DNA from: Sutcliffiella horikoshii
GTDB taxonomy: Bacteria; Bacillota; Bacilli; Bacillales; Bacillaceae_I
DNA length: 63,435 bases
NCBI RefSeq assembly: GCF_008180725.1
Contig: NZ_VTEV01000013.1
Coordinates: forward strand, 1-63,435
Reading direction: 5' to 3'
This document shows, piece by piece, positions 55,956 to 63,273 of the stretch. The first letter of the stretch is position 1. The number at the start of each line of letters is the position of its first letter. The position numbers were made by a program, and so were the translations under genes. The notes below the pieces were generated by a model. That model had not been told where the DNA came from. It saw only the letters and a program-made list of their open reading frames with translations, and did not search any database.

Positions 55956-56378
55956 GTGGTCATAAAAATAAGAATATTGGTTACTTTTCTGGTCCTGACT
56001 TGTTTTTTCTTCGCTGGCACTCAAGTTCAAGCTAATAGCTGGAAAAGCCTTAAAGACTGGATGACAGAAAATATCAAAGGGCATTTTGATCCTGAAAACT
56101 TCAATAACATCTTTTCAGAACAACTCCAAGAAATAGACAACTCCCAATACTCCTTAGAAATAAGAGAATTCTTCAAGTCCACCACCACCTCAACAAAGAG
56201 CAATATACAAAACCACCAAGCAGAATACATACAACAACTCACCCAAGCGAAAACACAACTTAAACAGAACACTCTAGACAGTTATTACGAGGAACGCCGA
56301 TCAAAGCTGGACGAAGAATTGACCCATGAACTTGAGCAATATCTCGCAGAATTATTAGATGAAAATAATAAACCTTAA
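55956..56378 (+). CDS. Secreted helical protein of unknown function, cluster gene 1
   Basis: Not recognised. 140 residues. Signal peptide: basic N-terminus, hydrophobic stretch 7-21, cleavage predicted after VQA (residue 26). The mature part begins NSWKSLKDWM and is then charged, Gln/Glu/Lys-rich and almost certainly helical, with coiled-coil spacing from about 75 to 135. No Cys in the mature chain and no anchor. Start is GTG 55956, only 3 bases after GGAGG, which is tight; no ATG is available in frame. It shares an L-x-x-W-(M/Y/F) motif near the mature N-terminus with the next two genes. Confidence 0.75.
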   Translation: MVIKIRILVTFLVLTCFFFAGTQVQANSWKSLKDWMTENIKGHFDPENFNNIFSEQLQEIDNSQYSLEIREFFKSTTTSTKSNIQNHQAEYIQQLTQAKTQLKQNTLDSYYEERRSKLDEELTHELEQYLAELLDENNKP

Positions 56379-56393
56379 AAGGGGAGATATATA

Positions 56394-57164
56394 ATGACGT
56401 GGCAAAAGAAATTAGTGGCAGGTACAGTAGCGGTAGGGTTGATTTCTGGTGTGGGTATGACGTTTGCAAGTGCAAGTGAGGGCTCCCCGTTGAGACAATG
56501 GTATAACGAATTATTCAGCAATACACAACAGTCAATACTCACAGATAATGAAGCTGCTGCTACCGAAGCATTTGAAAACTGGGCAGCAAATACCGAACAA
56601 CTCAAAGTTGGTGCGGGCTTTGAGATAAATGAAACTATGGAAGCGGAATTGACAAGGGTTGGCACGGAGATAATGAGTACGAAGGATGAGCATATAGCAT
56701 CACTCGGCGAAGAGAAAGCAGAACTGCTTGCGGATATGAACTATCAAGTGTATCAGCACATTTTCCTAGAAGGATACATGGCTATCCAGAACCAGGGAGA
56801 TGTAGCGATGGGTACGGTCGAAGAAAGCTTCCAGAACTTCACCAATGAAACGGGACAAGCTGCAGTAAATGAAATGACCCAGGAGTTGACCTCCGCTAAA
56901 GATTCAGCGGTTACAGAGTTAGAAGAGGCTATAGCACATGCCAAAGAAGAACTGTCGGCACAACTTGCGATGGAAGAGCAGGTAAGCAGAAATAACCTGG
57001 AGCGGCAGATCACATACAAGTTGACCGACTTGCGTGATGCTTTGACATCTATCATCAATGAATTGGTGAGTGAACAGCAAAATATCATCACGGCAAAGGC
57101 TTTAGAACTCGAAGAAGAAGCAAAAGCAAGTCTTGATGAAGTAATGGAAAGTATTAATGACTAA
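56394..57164 (+). CDS. Secreted coiled-coil protein of unknown function, cluster gene 2
   Basis: Not recognised. 256 residues. Signal peptide with cleavage predicted after ASA (residue 27); the mature protein begins SEGSPLRQWY. The rest is a long run of Glu, Ala, Gln and Leu with heptad character, without Cys and with a single Pro (32), so a rod or helical bundle is expected. An Asn/Gln-rich middle (about 115-150) separates two more regular helical parts. GGGGAG precedes the ATG. Overlaps gene 3 by 8 bases. Extracellular, no membrane or wall-sorting signal. Confidence 0.8.
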   Translation: MTWQKKLVAGTVAVGLISGVGMTFASASEGSPLRQWYNELFSNTQQSILTDNEAAATEAFENWAANTEQLKVGAGFEINETMEAELTRVGTEIMSTKDEHIASLGEEKAELLADMNYQVYQHIFLEGYMAIQNQGDVAMGTVEESFQNFTNETGQAAVNEMTQELTSAKDSAVTELEEAIAHAKEELSAQLAMEEQVSRNNLERQITYKLTDLRDALTSIINELVSEQQNIITAKALELEEEAKASLDEVMESIND

Positions 57165-57600
57165 CAAACTCCAAAAAAGACTGATCTATGTGACGATGCT
57201 GGTCTTGGCATTGCTTTTTACAGCAGAATTGAAAACGGCATATGCTAGTTCCAATATTAAATCTTTACTCACAAGTTGGTTTGAAGGGAAGCAACAGGAA
57301 TCCATACAAGCTTTGGAAGAAGAGATCATAACAGAAAAAGAAGCACAGATGTCCGTTTTGAAAGAAGAAATCGCTGTTTCATTAAATCAGGCTAATAAGG
57401 AACTTGCCGATTTTACATCGAAAGAGGCGGAAAAGAGCAAGCAAGAGCTCAAAAGCTATACTCAGCGGCTTATTCAATCCATCGAATTTGATGAGGAAGG
57501 TAAGCAGGATCAGTTTATAAGTGAATTGGAGAAAATTATGGAGGAAGCGTATATGAAGCTGGATCAAGCCCGTGAAGATGCGCTTTACCAATCAGAATAG
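57157..57600 (+). CDS. Secreted helical protein of unknown function, cluster gene 3
   Basis: Not recognised. 147 residues. Signal peptide with hydrophobic core 9-23 and cleavage predicted after AYA (residue 30). The mature N-terminus SSNIKSLLTSWF carries the same L-x-x-W-aromatic motif as genes 1 and 2. The remainder is strongly charged, proline- and cysteine-free and predicted coiled coil. Starts inside gene 2 (ATGACTAA overlap), so the two are co-translated. A terminator follows 7 bases after the stop, closing a three-gene operon. Confidence 0.78.
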   Translation: MTNKLQKRLIYVTMLVLALLFTAELKTAYASSNIKSLLTSWFEGKQQESIQALEEEIITEKEAQMSVLKEEIAVSLNQANKELADFTSKEAEKSKQELKSYTQRLIQSIEFDEEGKQDQFISELEKIMEEAYMKLDQAREDALYQSE

Positions 57601-57606
57601 TCTAAC

Positions 57607-57633
57607 TGCCTGCGCATGTGTGCAGGCTTTTTG
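57607..57633 (+). terminator. Terminator of the secreted-protein cluster
   Basis: GCCTGC (57608-57613) and GCAGGC (57622-57627) form the stem, followed by TTTTTG. Confidence 0.85.
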
Positions 57634-57645
57634 TTTAATGAGACA

Positions 57646-57771
57646 AGTGGATTGAAACGGAAGGCACCCGACTCCTGCGGGAGGTAGCAGTAGGTTGAGA
57701 ACCCGCAACGAAGTGAGGAGGCTCAAGCATCGCCCCGCGAAAAGCGAGTGACTGCAGCGGAAAGGAACGGC
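57646..57771 (+). repeat. Dispersed element copy 6 (degenerate ends)
   Basis: The core is recognisable: GACTCCTGCGGGAGGTAGCA, TAGGTTGAGAACCCGC, GAGGAGGCTCAAGCATCGCC. The inverted ends seen in copies 1 to 5 are not preserved. It lies between the cluster terminator and ybaK. Confidence 0.75.
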
Positions 57772-57887
57772 CAAACTTAAATAAAGCTTATGCACTCCAA
57801 TTCCATACTTGGAAAAACGTACTCATTCTTTGTACGCATGAAAGCCCTCGCCCATTAAGAAACTAATTGGGAAAGGGTGTGAAAGAA

Positions 57888-58328
57888 ATGACTGTAGTAA
57901 CAACCTTCAAGGAAAAGCGCCGGGAAAAGCAGATGAAATATGAGCGCAAGATGCTGCGTGAAATATCACTCGAGGTTTTACGGACAAAAGTGAAGGATTT
58001 TTTCTCGCCATACTTAAAGAATAAAAAGCAGGTAACTGCCATTGAAGAAGGCTGTCTTGATGTAGCGATTGAAGCCTATCTTCTTGGTGCTTCATATAGC
58101 AAGTTTGGGTATTATGGTGAAAACGCAGAGCAGGTAAAAACGCGCTGCCACGTGGAAGAGAAATATTTGATTGATACCTTGTACGATTATTTTTTGTACT
58201 GGGGTTCAATCGGTGACAATGATATGGTTCATGAATCTTTTTATATGACATGCGATGCTTTTGTTGATTATTGGTGGCGAGAAGGCTTCCATAAAGGTGA
58301 AAAAAGGTACCGCATGAGATTGCACTAA
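57888..58328 (+). CDS. ybaK: YbaK, DUF2521-family protein
   Basis: 146 residues from ATG 57888, which follows GGGTGTGA. Soluble, helical, with EEGCLDVAIEAYLLGASYSKFGYYG near 53 and a tryptophan-rich end (DYWWREGFHKGEKRYRMRL). It matches the Bacillus YbaK family in length and place, before cwlD. The biochemical role is unknown. TTG 57867 would add seven residues and lies upstream of the ribosome site. Confidence 0.8.
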   Translation: MTVVTTFKEKRREKQMKYERKMLREISLEVLRTKVKDFFSPYLKNKKQVTAIEEGCLDVAIEAYLLGASYSKFGYYGENAEQVKTRCHVEEKYLIDTLYDYFLYWGSIGDNDMVHESFYMTCDAFVDYWWREGFHKGEKRYRMRLH

Positions 58329-58331
58329 TTA

Positions 58332-58360
58332 TCATAAACTTCCCCCTTGTCCCATATAGT
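58332..58360 (+). promoter_or_regulatory. Candidate SigE promoter of cwlD
   Basis: TCATAAA (58332-58338), 14-bp spacer, CATATAGT (58353-58360), close to the SigE pattern of an ATA-type -35 and CATACAAT-type -10. In B. subtilis cwlD is mother-cell and forespore transcribed, which fits. Confidence 0.5.
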
Positions 58361-58390
58361 GTATAGAGTGGACATGCGGGAGGGGTACAT

Positions 58391-59113
58391 ATGCAAAGGT
58401 GGAAATTCTGGGCTTTTCTAACGGTAATCTTAACGGTGACCGCCGTTTTTCAATATCAACTATTCTCAAAAGATACCTGGGAGCAGTGGAGTCTGCCGTT
58501 GAGCGGGAAAATTATCATCCTTGACCCTGGACACGGTGGGCCTGATGGAGGGGCGGTCGGGGGCGATGTCTTAGAAAAAGACGTGGCGCTTGAAGTGTCC
58601 CGTTATGTGAAGGATTACCTTCAAGAACAAGGGGCATTAGTACTCATGACTCGGGAAGAGGATGTTGACCTAGCAGATCCTGCGACTAAAGGCTATAGCC
58701 GCAGAAAAGTAGAGGATTTGCGGAAACGGATTGAGCTGATCAATGAATCAGATGGAGATCTTTTTCTCAGCATTCACTTAAACGCCATCCCGTCACCAAG
58801 ATGGAGAGGGGCCCAAACCTTTTATCATGGAACGAAGCATAAGGAAAATGAACGTTTAGCAAAGTTCATCCAAGAAGAATTCAGGGTCAACCTTGAAAAT
58901 ACAGACCGGTATGCCAAATCGATGAATACACTTTTTATTTTAAAAAACGCTGAAATTCCTGGTGCACTAGTTGAAGTTGGATTCTTGTCCAACCCATCCG
59001 AGCGGGCGTTATTAAATACAGAAGAATATCAAAAATCCTTAGCGGCATCCATCTATAATGGAGTGATGCGTCATTATACAAAAGAACAAGAGCTTCCAGA
59101 TCCCCCTGAATAA
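58391..59113 (+). CDS. cwlD: CwlD, N-acetylmuramoyl-L-alanine amidase of spore cortex
   Basis: 240 residues. An N-terminal hydrophobic segment (6-24) exports or anchors it; the Amidase_3 domain has zinc ligands in ILDPGHGGPDGGAVG (His), LEKDVAL (Glu) and SIHLNA (His), and GALVEVGFLSNPSE holds the catalytic Glu. It removes stem peptides in the cortex so that muramic-delta-lactam can form, which is needed for germination. GGGAGGGG lies 7 bases before the ATG. Confidence 0.95.
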   Translation: MQRWKFWAFLTVILTVTAVFQYQLFSKDTWEQWSLPLSGKIIILDPGHGGPDGGAVGGDVLEKDVALEVSRYVKDYLQEQGALVLMTREEDVDLADPATKGYSRRKVEDLRKRIELINESDGDLFLSIHLNAIPSPRWRGAQTFYHGTKHKENERLAKFIQEEFRVNLENTDRYAKSMNTLFILKNAEIPGALVEVGFLSNPSERALLNTEEYQKSLAASIYNGVMRHYTKEQELPDPPE

Positions 59114-59131
59114 TAAAAGGGGGATTTTTTA
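59100..59131 (+). terminator. Terminator overlapping the end of cwlD
   Basis: ATCCCCCT (59100-59107, within the last codons) pairs with AGGGGGAT (59118-59125), then six T. Confidence 0.85.
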
Positions 59132-59233
59132 TAGGCACATAACGATAAATTCAAGCAGTCTATATGTTATACTGAAATTGTAAACGAATTCAATTCTGAA
59201 AATAGACTATTATCACATAAGGGTGGGGTCACA

Positions 59234-60280
59234 GTGTTAACAGAAGCTAAAGTTGTACAGTTACTAAAAGATCTACATGATCCGTTTTTACATAGAACTT
59301 TTGAAGAAACAAACGCAATACAAGAAATTTCTATCAAGGAAGAAAAAAACCATGTGAGTGTGAAGGTGGCGCTTGCCAAGACTGGAACAGCAGAGCAGAT
59401 GCAATTGCAAGGCACCATCGTTAATCTTTTAAAGGAAGCAGGAGCGGCAACAGTTGGCTTGCGTTTCATGGAACTTCCACAAGAGGTTGTCGCGCGTTTT
59501 GGCGTAGAAGCTCCTAAAGAGGAAGAAACACTTCTATCTAGTAACAAAACAACCTTCCTCGCTATTGCTTCCGGAAAAGGCGGCGTTGGAAAATCAACTG
59601 TGTCCGTCAACCTGGCAGTTTCATTGGCGCGTCTTGGGAAAAAAGTCGGCTTAATTGATGCTGATATTTATGGATTTAGTGTGCCTGATATGATGGGAAT
59701 TACGAAACGTCCGGTCGTGCGTGGTGAAAAAATCATTCCAGTAGAACGTTTTGGTGTACAAGTAATCTCGATGGGCTTTTTTGTAGAGGACAATTCCCCA
59801 GTTATCTGGAGAGGCCCGATGCTAGGAAAAATGTTGAACAGCTTCTTTAACGAAGTAGAATGGGGAGATTTAGACTACCTGCTGTTAGACTTGCCTCCTG
59901 GAACAGGGGATGTGGCGCTCGATGTGCACTCTATGCTTCCGTCCTGTAAAGAATTAATCGTAACCACTCCTCATCCGACAGCAGCATTTGTTGCAGCGAG
60001 AGCAGGGGCAATGGCGATCAAAACGGATCATGAAGTGATTGGTGTCATTGAAAACATGGCCTACTTTGAGAGCAAGAAGACAGGTGAAAAAGAATATGTA
60101 TTTGGAAAAGGTGGAGGAGACAAGCTGGCAGAAGAGTTGCAGGCCCCACTTCTCGGACAACTTCCATTACAACAGCCTGACTGGAATGACGATGACTTTG
60201 CTCCGTCCATCTACCAAGAAGATCACGATCTAGGAAAAATTTATTTAAGCATCGCTTCAAAAGTGGTGGAATTAACGTAA
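59234..60280 (+). CDS. salA: SalA, Mrp/ApbC-family P-loop ATPase
   Basis: 348 residues from GTG 59234, with GGGTGGGG just before. N-terminal MIP18/DUF59 domain (1-85), then a Mrp NTPase with the deviant Walker A GKGGVGKST near 116 and the LLLDLPPGTGDVALD motif near 216. Mrp proteins are Fe-S cluster carriers; in B. subtilis SalA also represses scoC and so raises exoprotease expression. The CxxC of some Mrp proteins is not seen near the C-terminus. Confidence 0.92.
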   Translation: MLTEAKVVQLLKDLHDPFLHRTFEETNAIQEISIKEEKNHVSVKVALAKTGTAEQMQLQGTIVNLLKEAGAATVGLRFMELPQEVVARFGVEAPKEEETLLSSNKTTFLAIASGKGGVGKSTVSVNLAVSLARLGKKVGLIDADIYGFSVPDMMGITKRPVVRGEKIIPVERFGVQVISMGFFVEDNSPVIWRGPMLGKMLNSFFNEVEWGDLDYLLLDLPPGTGDVALDVHSMLPSCKELIVTTPHPTAAFVAARAGAMAIKTDHEVIGVIENMAYFESKKTGEKEYVFGKGGGDKLAEELQAPLLGQLPLQQPDWNDDDFAPSIYQEDHDLGKIYLSIASKVVELT

Positions 60281-60286
60281 TGAATA

Positions 60287-60321
60287 AAGCAGACCCAGTC
60301 AGTGGGTCTGCTTGTTTTTTT
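60287..60321. terminator. Bidirectional terminator between salA and gerD
   Basis: AAGCAGACCCA (60287-60297) and TGGGTCTGCTT (60303-60313) are perfect 11-bp arms around five bases, with a T run on the plus strand. It serves salA and, more weakly, gerD on the minus strand. Confidence 0.9.
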
Positions 60322-60952
60322 ATCCGCCTCCGCCTTCACCGCCGCCGGACTCTTGACCGCCTTCTGAACCGCCACCTTCTCCACCTTGTCCACCGCCCCC
60401 TTGTCCTTCTCCGCCTTGCATTTCAGAAGCGGCTTTTAACAATAGGTCTTGTAGTTTGGCTTTAAACAATGGACTCTCAAAAGTCTCGGTGATTACTTTT
60501 TGCAGGTGCTTCTTATATTCCTGTCCACTCATCACAGTAATCATTTGCTTTTCCATTTCAGGATCCTGCAAAATTTGAACCATCATAGCTTGATACTCTG
60601 GATCTTTCATCAAATCTTTAATAAGTTTTTCATGTTCTTTCTGCATACTCTTTGCAAAAGCCTCAGCAAATTTAGGGTCTTCAAAGGCCTTTTTCCAAAA
60701 TTCAACGCCTTTTTCACTGTCTAGCGTTTGTTCGATGGATTTTGTCACCACTTCCTGATCCAAGACAAAGTTAGCCTTCATCTTATCATCAGCCATGATT
60801 TCTTCAATCGCTTTTTTTCCATCATCTGTTTTTAATATATCTACAACCATTTTTTTTGTTTCGTCGTAATCCATTTGACCGCCTTTTTCATTCTCAGCAC
60901 AACCAGTAAGAAGGAGGGAAAGAAGGAGGGGCGGCAAAAGGTAGCTTTTCAT
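60320..60952 (-). CDS. gerD: GerD, germination lipoprotein
   Basis: 210 residues. Lipoprotein signal with lipobox LTGC near residue 16-19, so anchored at the outer face of the spore inner membrane. The helical core (about 27-175) forms the trimeric rod known for GerD; the last 30 residues are almost pure Gly, Glu, Gln and Ser. It clusters germinant receptors into the germinosome. ATG 60952 follows GGAAGGAG by 9 bases; an upstream in-frame reading has no ribosome site. Confidence 0.94.
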   Translation of the reverse strand: MKSYLLPPLLLSLLLTGCAENEKGGQMDYDETKKMVVDILKTDDGKKAIEEIMADDKMKANFVLDQEVVTKSIEQTLDSEKGVEFWKKAFEDPKFAEAFAKSMQKEHEKLIKDLMKDPEYQAMMVQILQDPEMEKQMITVMSGQEYKKHLQKVITETFESPLFKAKLQDLLLKAASEMQGGEGQGGGGQGGEGGGSEGGQESGGGEGGGG

Positions 60953-60987
60953 CAAGAAAACTCCTTCCAACATGTATTTCATACGAT

Positions 60988-61016
60988 TAATATGTGACAA
61001 AGTTAATCAAATATAC
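60988..61016 (-). promoter_or_regulatory. Candidate SigG promoter of gerD
   Basis: On the minus strand, GTATA, 17 bases, then CATATTA, close to the forespore SigG consensus. It ends about 36 bases before the gerD start. gerD is SigG-dependent in B. subtilis. Confidence 0.55.
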
Positions 61017-61109
61017 AAATTTGTATGGAAAGGATGATGGATTTTTACTGGTTACATTGGTAAAATGGGAACTAGTGTCTTTAATCTGTGTTAAATGGAG
61101 GAAAAGAAA

Positions 61110-61712
61110 GTGAACAGTCGTAATTGGGTTCGATTATTTCTTTCCACGCTACTAGTCGGAGCAGTAACTACCGTTATTGTTGCGTTCATAGTCCGTTGGG
61201 ATCAACATACAGCACAATTTGCAAATGGAGAATACCTTCAATTCCTATCCATCATTGCATGGTATATAGGAGTAGGCTTGATATTTAGTATCATTAGTCA
61301 AATGGGCTTCTTTGCCTACTTGACGATCCACCGATTCGGCTTGGGTATTTTTAAATCCCTATGGAGTGCCGTACAACTGGTGCTAATTATTTTCGTTTTA
61401 TTTGATCTTGTATATTTCCGTTACATATCTTTTGCAAATGAAGGAGATTCCTTACTTCCTTATTTCGCCTTTCCGATATTTCTCTTAGTGTACGGCTTGC
61501 TTGTAGCCTATGTGAAAAAAACGCAGACCAATAAACACGCATTTATTCCTGCGTTGTTCTTTATGGTTGTTGTAACAACGATTGAATGGTTTCCTGCCCT
61601 TAGGGAAAATGAACCAGGATGGCTGCTATTTATGCTCTTTCCTTTATTGGCATGTAACTCCTATCAGCTTCTGTTGTTGCATAGGTTGAATAAAGCATCT
61701 GAGACAAAATAA
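61110..61712 (+). CDS. kbaA: KbaA, activator of the KinB sporulation pathway
   Basis: 200 residues from GTG 61110, which follows GGAGG by 8 bases; ATG 61095 overlaps that site. Six hydrophobic segments make it an integral membrane protein. It begins MNSRNWVRLFLSTLLVGAV, the usual KbaA start. In B. subtilis it is needed for KinB signalling into the Spo0 phosphorelay; mechanism unknown. An extended -10 (TGGTAAAAT, 61058-61066) lies upstream. Confidence 0.9.
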   Translation: MNSRNWVRLFLSTLLVGAVTTVIVAFIVRWDQHTAQFANGEYLQFLSIIAWYIGVGLIFSIISQMGFFAYLTIHRFGLGIFKSLWSAVQLVLIIFVLFDLVYFRYISFANEGDSLLPYFAFPIFLLVYGLLVAYVKKTQTNKHAFIPALFFMVVVTTIEWFPALRENEPGWLLFMLFPLLACNSYQLLLLHRLNKASETK

Positions 61713-61751
61713 AAAATGGCGTTTCTCCGTTACGGAGAGGCGCCATTTTTA
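61711..61751. terminator. Bidirectional terminator between kbaA and pdaB
   Basis: AAAAATGGCG with TCTCCG pairs with CGGAGA and CGCCATTTTT around TTA; A and T runs on both sides serve both convergent genes. Confidence 0.92.
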
Positions 61752-61755
61752 TGAG

Positions 61756-62520
61756 TTATTGTACTTCCTTGCTTTTCGCTTTAGTGTTATTAATCAATTC
61801 GGTGACGCTGCTTATTTCGTAGCCTTTATCCTTAATGAATTGAATAATCTCCGGTAAGGCGTCCTCTGTTTGTTTGGCAGAATCAGATGCATGAAGAAGA
61901 ACGATATCCCCATTACTCAAATTCTTTGTCACATTATCTACAATGATTTCCTTCCCAGGGTTGATCAGGTCATGTGAATCCACACTCCAATGCACCACGG
62001 TAAAACCGAGGGAATTGGCAATCTCGAGTACACGTTTATCAAAAGCCCCCTTAGGTGGGCGTAGTAAATTAACTTTCTTGACCTCTAGCTTCTCGAATAC
62101 ATCCAATGATTTTAAAATGTCCCTCTTTACTTTTAAGTCTTCAAGGTCCCGGTAATTTTCATACGCATACCCCATGCTGCCAATCTCATGTCCATCCTCC
62201 ACGATCCTTTTTACAATATCCGGGTGCCTCTCCGCCCAAGAAGCGGAAAGGAAGAATGTCACACCAGTTACGCCGTTTTGTTTCAGTAAATCCAAGATAG
62301 GCAGTGCCTTTTCATCGCCCCAGCTAATATCAAAGGACAAAGCAACTTCCTTATTACTGCCTTCCCCCTTATATATTGCCCGCGGTCCATCCTTGGATGA
62401 AAACACCGGCTGATTCGAAAAGTTTTCTATATATAAAATCCCTGCAGTGAAGAATGCCGCCAAAATGATGATGGATAATTGCTTAAGCTTTCTTCCGTTT
62501 ATTACATAGAAATTAGTCAT
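61756..62520 (-). CDS. pdaB: PdaB, polysaccharide-deacetylase-family sporulation protein
   Basis: 254 residues. N-terminal signal anchor (about 14-30), then a NodB-type fold: [11 protein letters not shown] holds the Asp, [15 protein letters not shown] has the first His but lacks the second His of the usual H-x3-H metal motif, and LLRPPKG and DIVLLHAS follow. The same substitution is seen in the B. subtilis homologue, which is needed to keep spores intact late in development. Catalytic activity is therefore uncertain. Convergent with kbaA. Confidence 0.93.
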   Translation of the reverse strand: MTNFYVINGRKLKQLSIIILAAFFTAGILYIENFSNQPVFSSKDGPRAIYKGEGSNKEVALSFDISWGDEKALPILDLLKQNGVTGVTFFLSASWAERHPDIVKRIVEDGHEIGSMGYAYENYRDLEDLKVKRDILKSLDVFEKLEVKKVNLLRPPKGAFDKRVLEIANSLGFTVVHWSVDSHDLINPGKEIIVDNVTKNLSNGDIVLLHASDSAKQTEDALPEIIQFIKDKGYEISSVTELINNTKAKSKEVQ

Positions 62521-62624
62521 GCTTAGCCCCCTTGTCCACAGTATCTATTCTCATAAATATTCAGTAGGACAAATCTTATGCAAAAAATATTTAGGAAAAT
62601 GTTTCATAAAAACCGGTTTGGTGG

Positions 62625-62650
62625 AAAAAATACACTATAAAGTATTTTTT
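62625..62650 (+). other. AT-rich perfect inverted repeat before the small gene
   Basis: AAAAAATAC (62625-62633) and GTATTTTTT (62642-62650) are perfect 9-bp arms separated by eight bases, directly before the ribosome site at 62651. It could be a weak terminator, an operator, or a translation-affecting stem. Confidence 0.6.
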
Positions 62651-62662
62651 AGAGGTGAAGAA

Positions 62663-62899
62663 ATGTTAGGGATGCTGTTAAACAATAAAGAAGTAAAAGA
62701 AATGGAATACTTATTAAAAAGAGAATTAGAAGAACTCTTACACGATTTTGATGATCATCGCATCGATAGAGTGGTAAAGCATGCCATGGAAGAACGCTAT
62801 CAAATTCTCTACAAAATGTTCACCCGTATCGCGCCGCCCACAGAGTGTATGAAATATATCCGATCCAAAGCCGTCTTTAGGGAAAGGGAATCCTATTAA
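62663..62899 (+). CDS. Small conserved-looking protein of unknown function
   Basis: 78 residues from ATG 62663, with AGAGGTGA 4 bases upstream. Acidic and basic residues alternate in a helical N-terminal half (EVKEMEYLLKRELEELLHD), then DDHRIDRVVKHAMEERYQIL and a C-terminal TRIAPPTECMKYIRSK. Soluble; no membrane segment. Not recognised by name. A forespore-type promoter (TCATA, 14 bases, GGAAAAAATA, 62604-62632) is possible but weak. Placed between pdaB and an rRNA operon. Confidence 0.75.
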   Translation: MLGMLLNNKEVKEMEYLLKRELEELLHDFDDHRIDRVVKHAMEERYQILYKMFTRIAPPTECMKYIRSKAVFRERESY

Positions 62900-62911
62900 A
62901 GCCATCCAATC

Positions 62912-62938
62912 AGCCGCATTAATTGCGGCTATTTATTT
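62912..62938 (+). terminator. Probable terminator after the small gene
   Basis: AGCCGCA (62912-62918) pairs with TGCGGCT (62924-62930), followed by ATTTATTTGT. Stem good, T tract modest. Confidence 0.65.
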
Positions 62939-63009
62939 GTCTCTCCAACACTTGTATATAAGAAGAAAGTACTTCAGATAAACAAATAAAAAAAACTTTT
63001 TAAAAGTAG

Positions 63010-63039
63010 TTGACGGAAAAAGAAAGTCCGTGGTATATT
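63010..63039 (+). promoter_or_regulatory. rRNA operon promoter P1
   Basis: TTGACG (63010-63015), 18-bp spacer, TATATT (63034-63039) with TGG before it. The likely first base is G at 63047, consistent with GTP-sensed initiation known for Bacillus rrn promoters. Confidence 0.8.
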
Positions 63040-63096
63040 ATTATTCGTCGCTGCGAGATACATTAAAGCTTGCAAGACAAAAAAACAAAAAACATG

Positions 63097-63126
63097 TTGA
63101 CATCAACTTGGTCAATGTGATACATT
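63097..63126 (+). promoter_or_regulatory. rRNA operon promoter P2
   Basis: TTGACA (63097-63102), 18-bp spacer, TACATT (63121-63126) with TGA before it. Likely first base G at 63133. TTGAC at the -35 is inverted as GTCAA in the spacer (63111-63115). A hairpin, GTCGCT/AGCGAC (63133-63148), would form at the very 5' end of the transcript. Confidence 0.8.
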
Positions 63127-63161
63127 AGAAAAGTCGCTTCTGAGCGACAAACTGATGAAAA

Positions 63162-63180
63162 TGATCTTTGAAAACTAAAC
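63162..63180 (+). promoter_or_regulatory. boxA antitermination element of the rRNA leader
   Basis: TGATCTTTGAAAACTAAAC matches the Bacillus rrn boxA, bound by NusB and S10 to prevent premature termination. Confidence 0.85.
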
Positions 63181-63273
63181 AAAACAACAGCGTCATAACG
63201 TCGGTTCTACGGAACACGACAAAATGATTTTAAGTAACACAAGCTAGCAAATTTTGAGCAAAAGCTCAGACTC

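Noticed and set aside
60000-60470. Plus-strand open frames opposite gerD and inside salA
   Set aside because: Antisense or out-of-frame shadows of well-supported genes without start signals.
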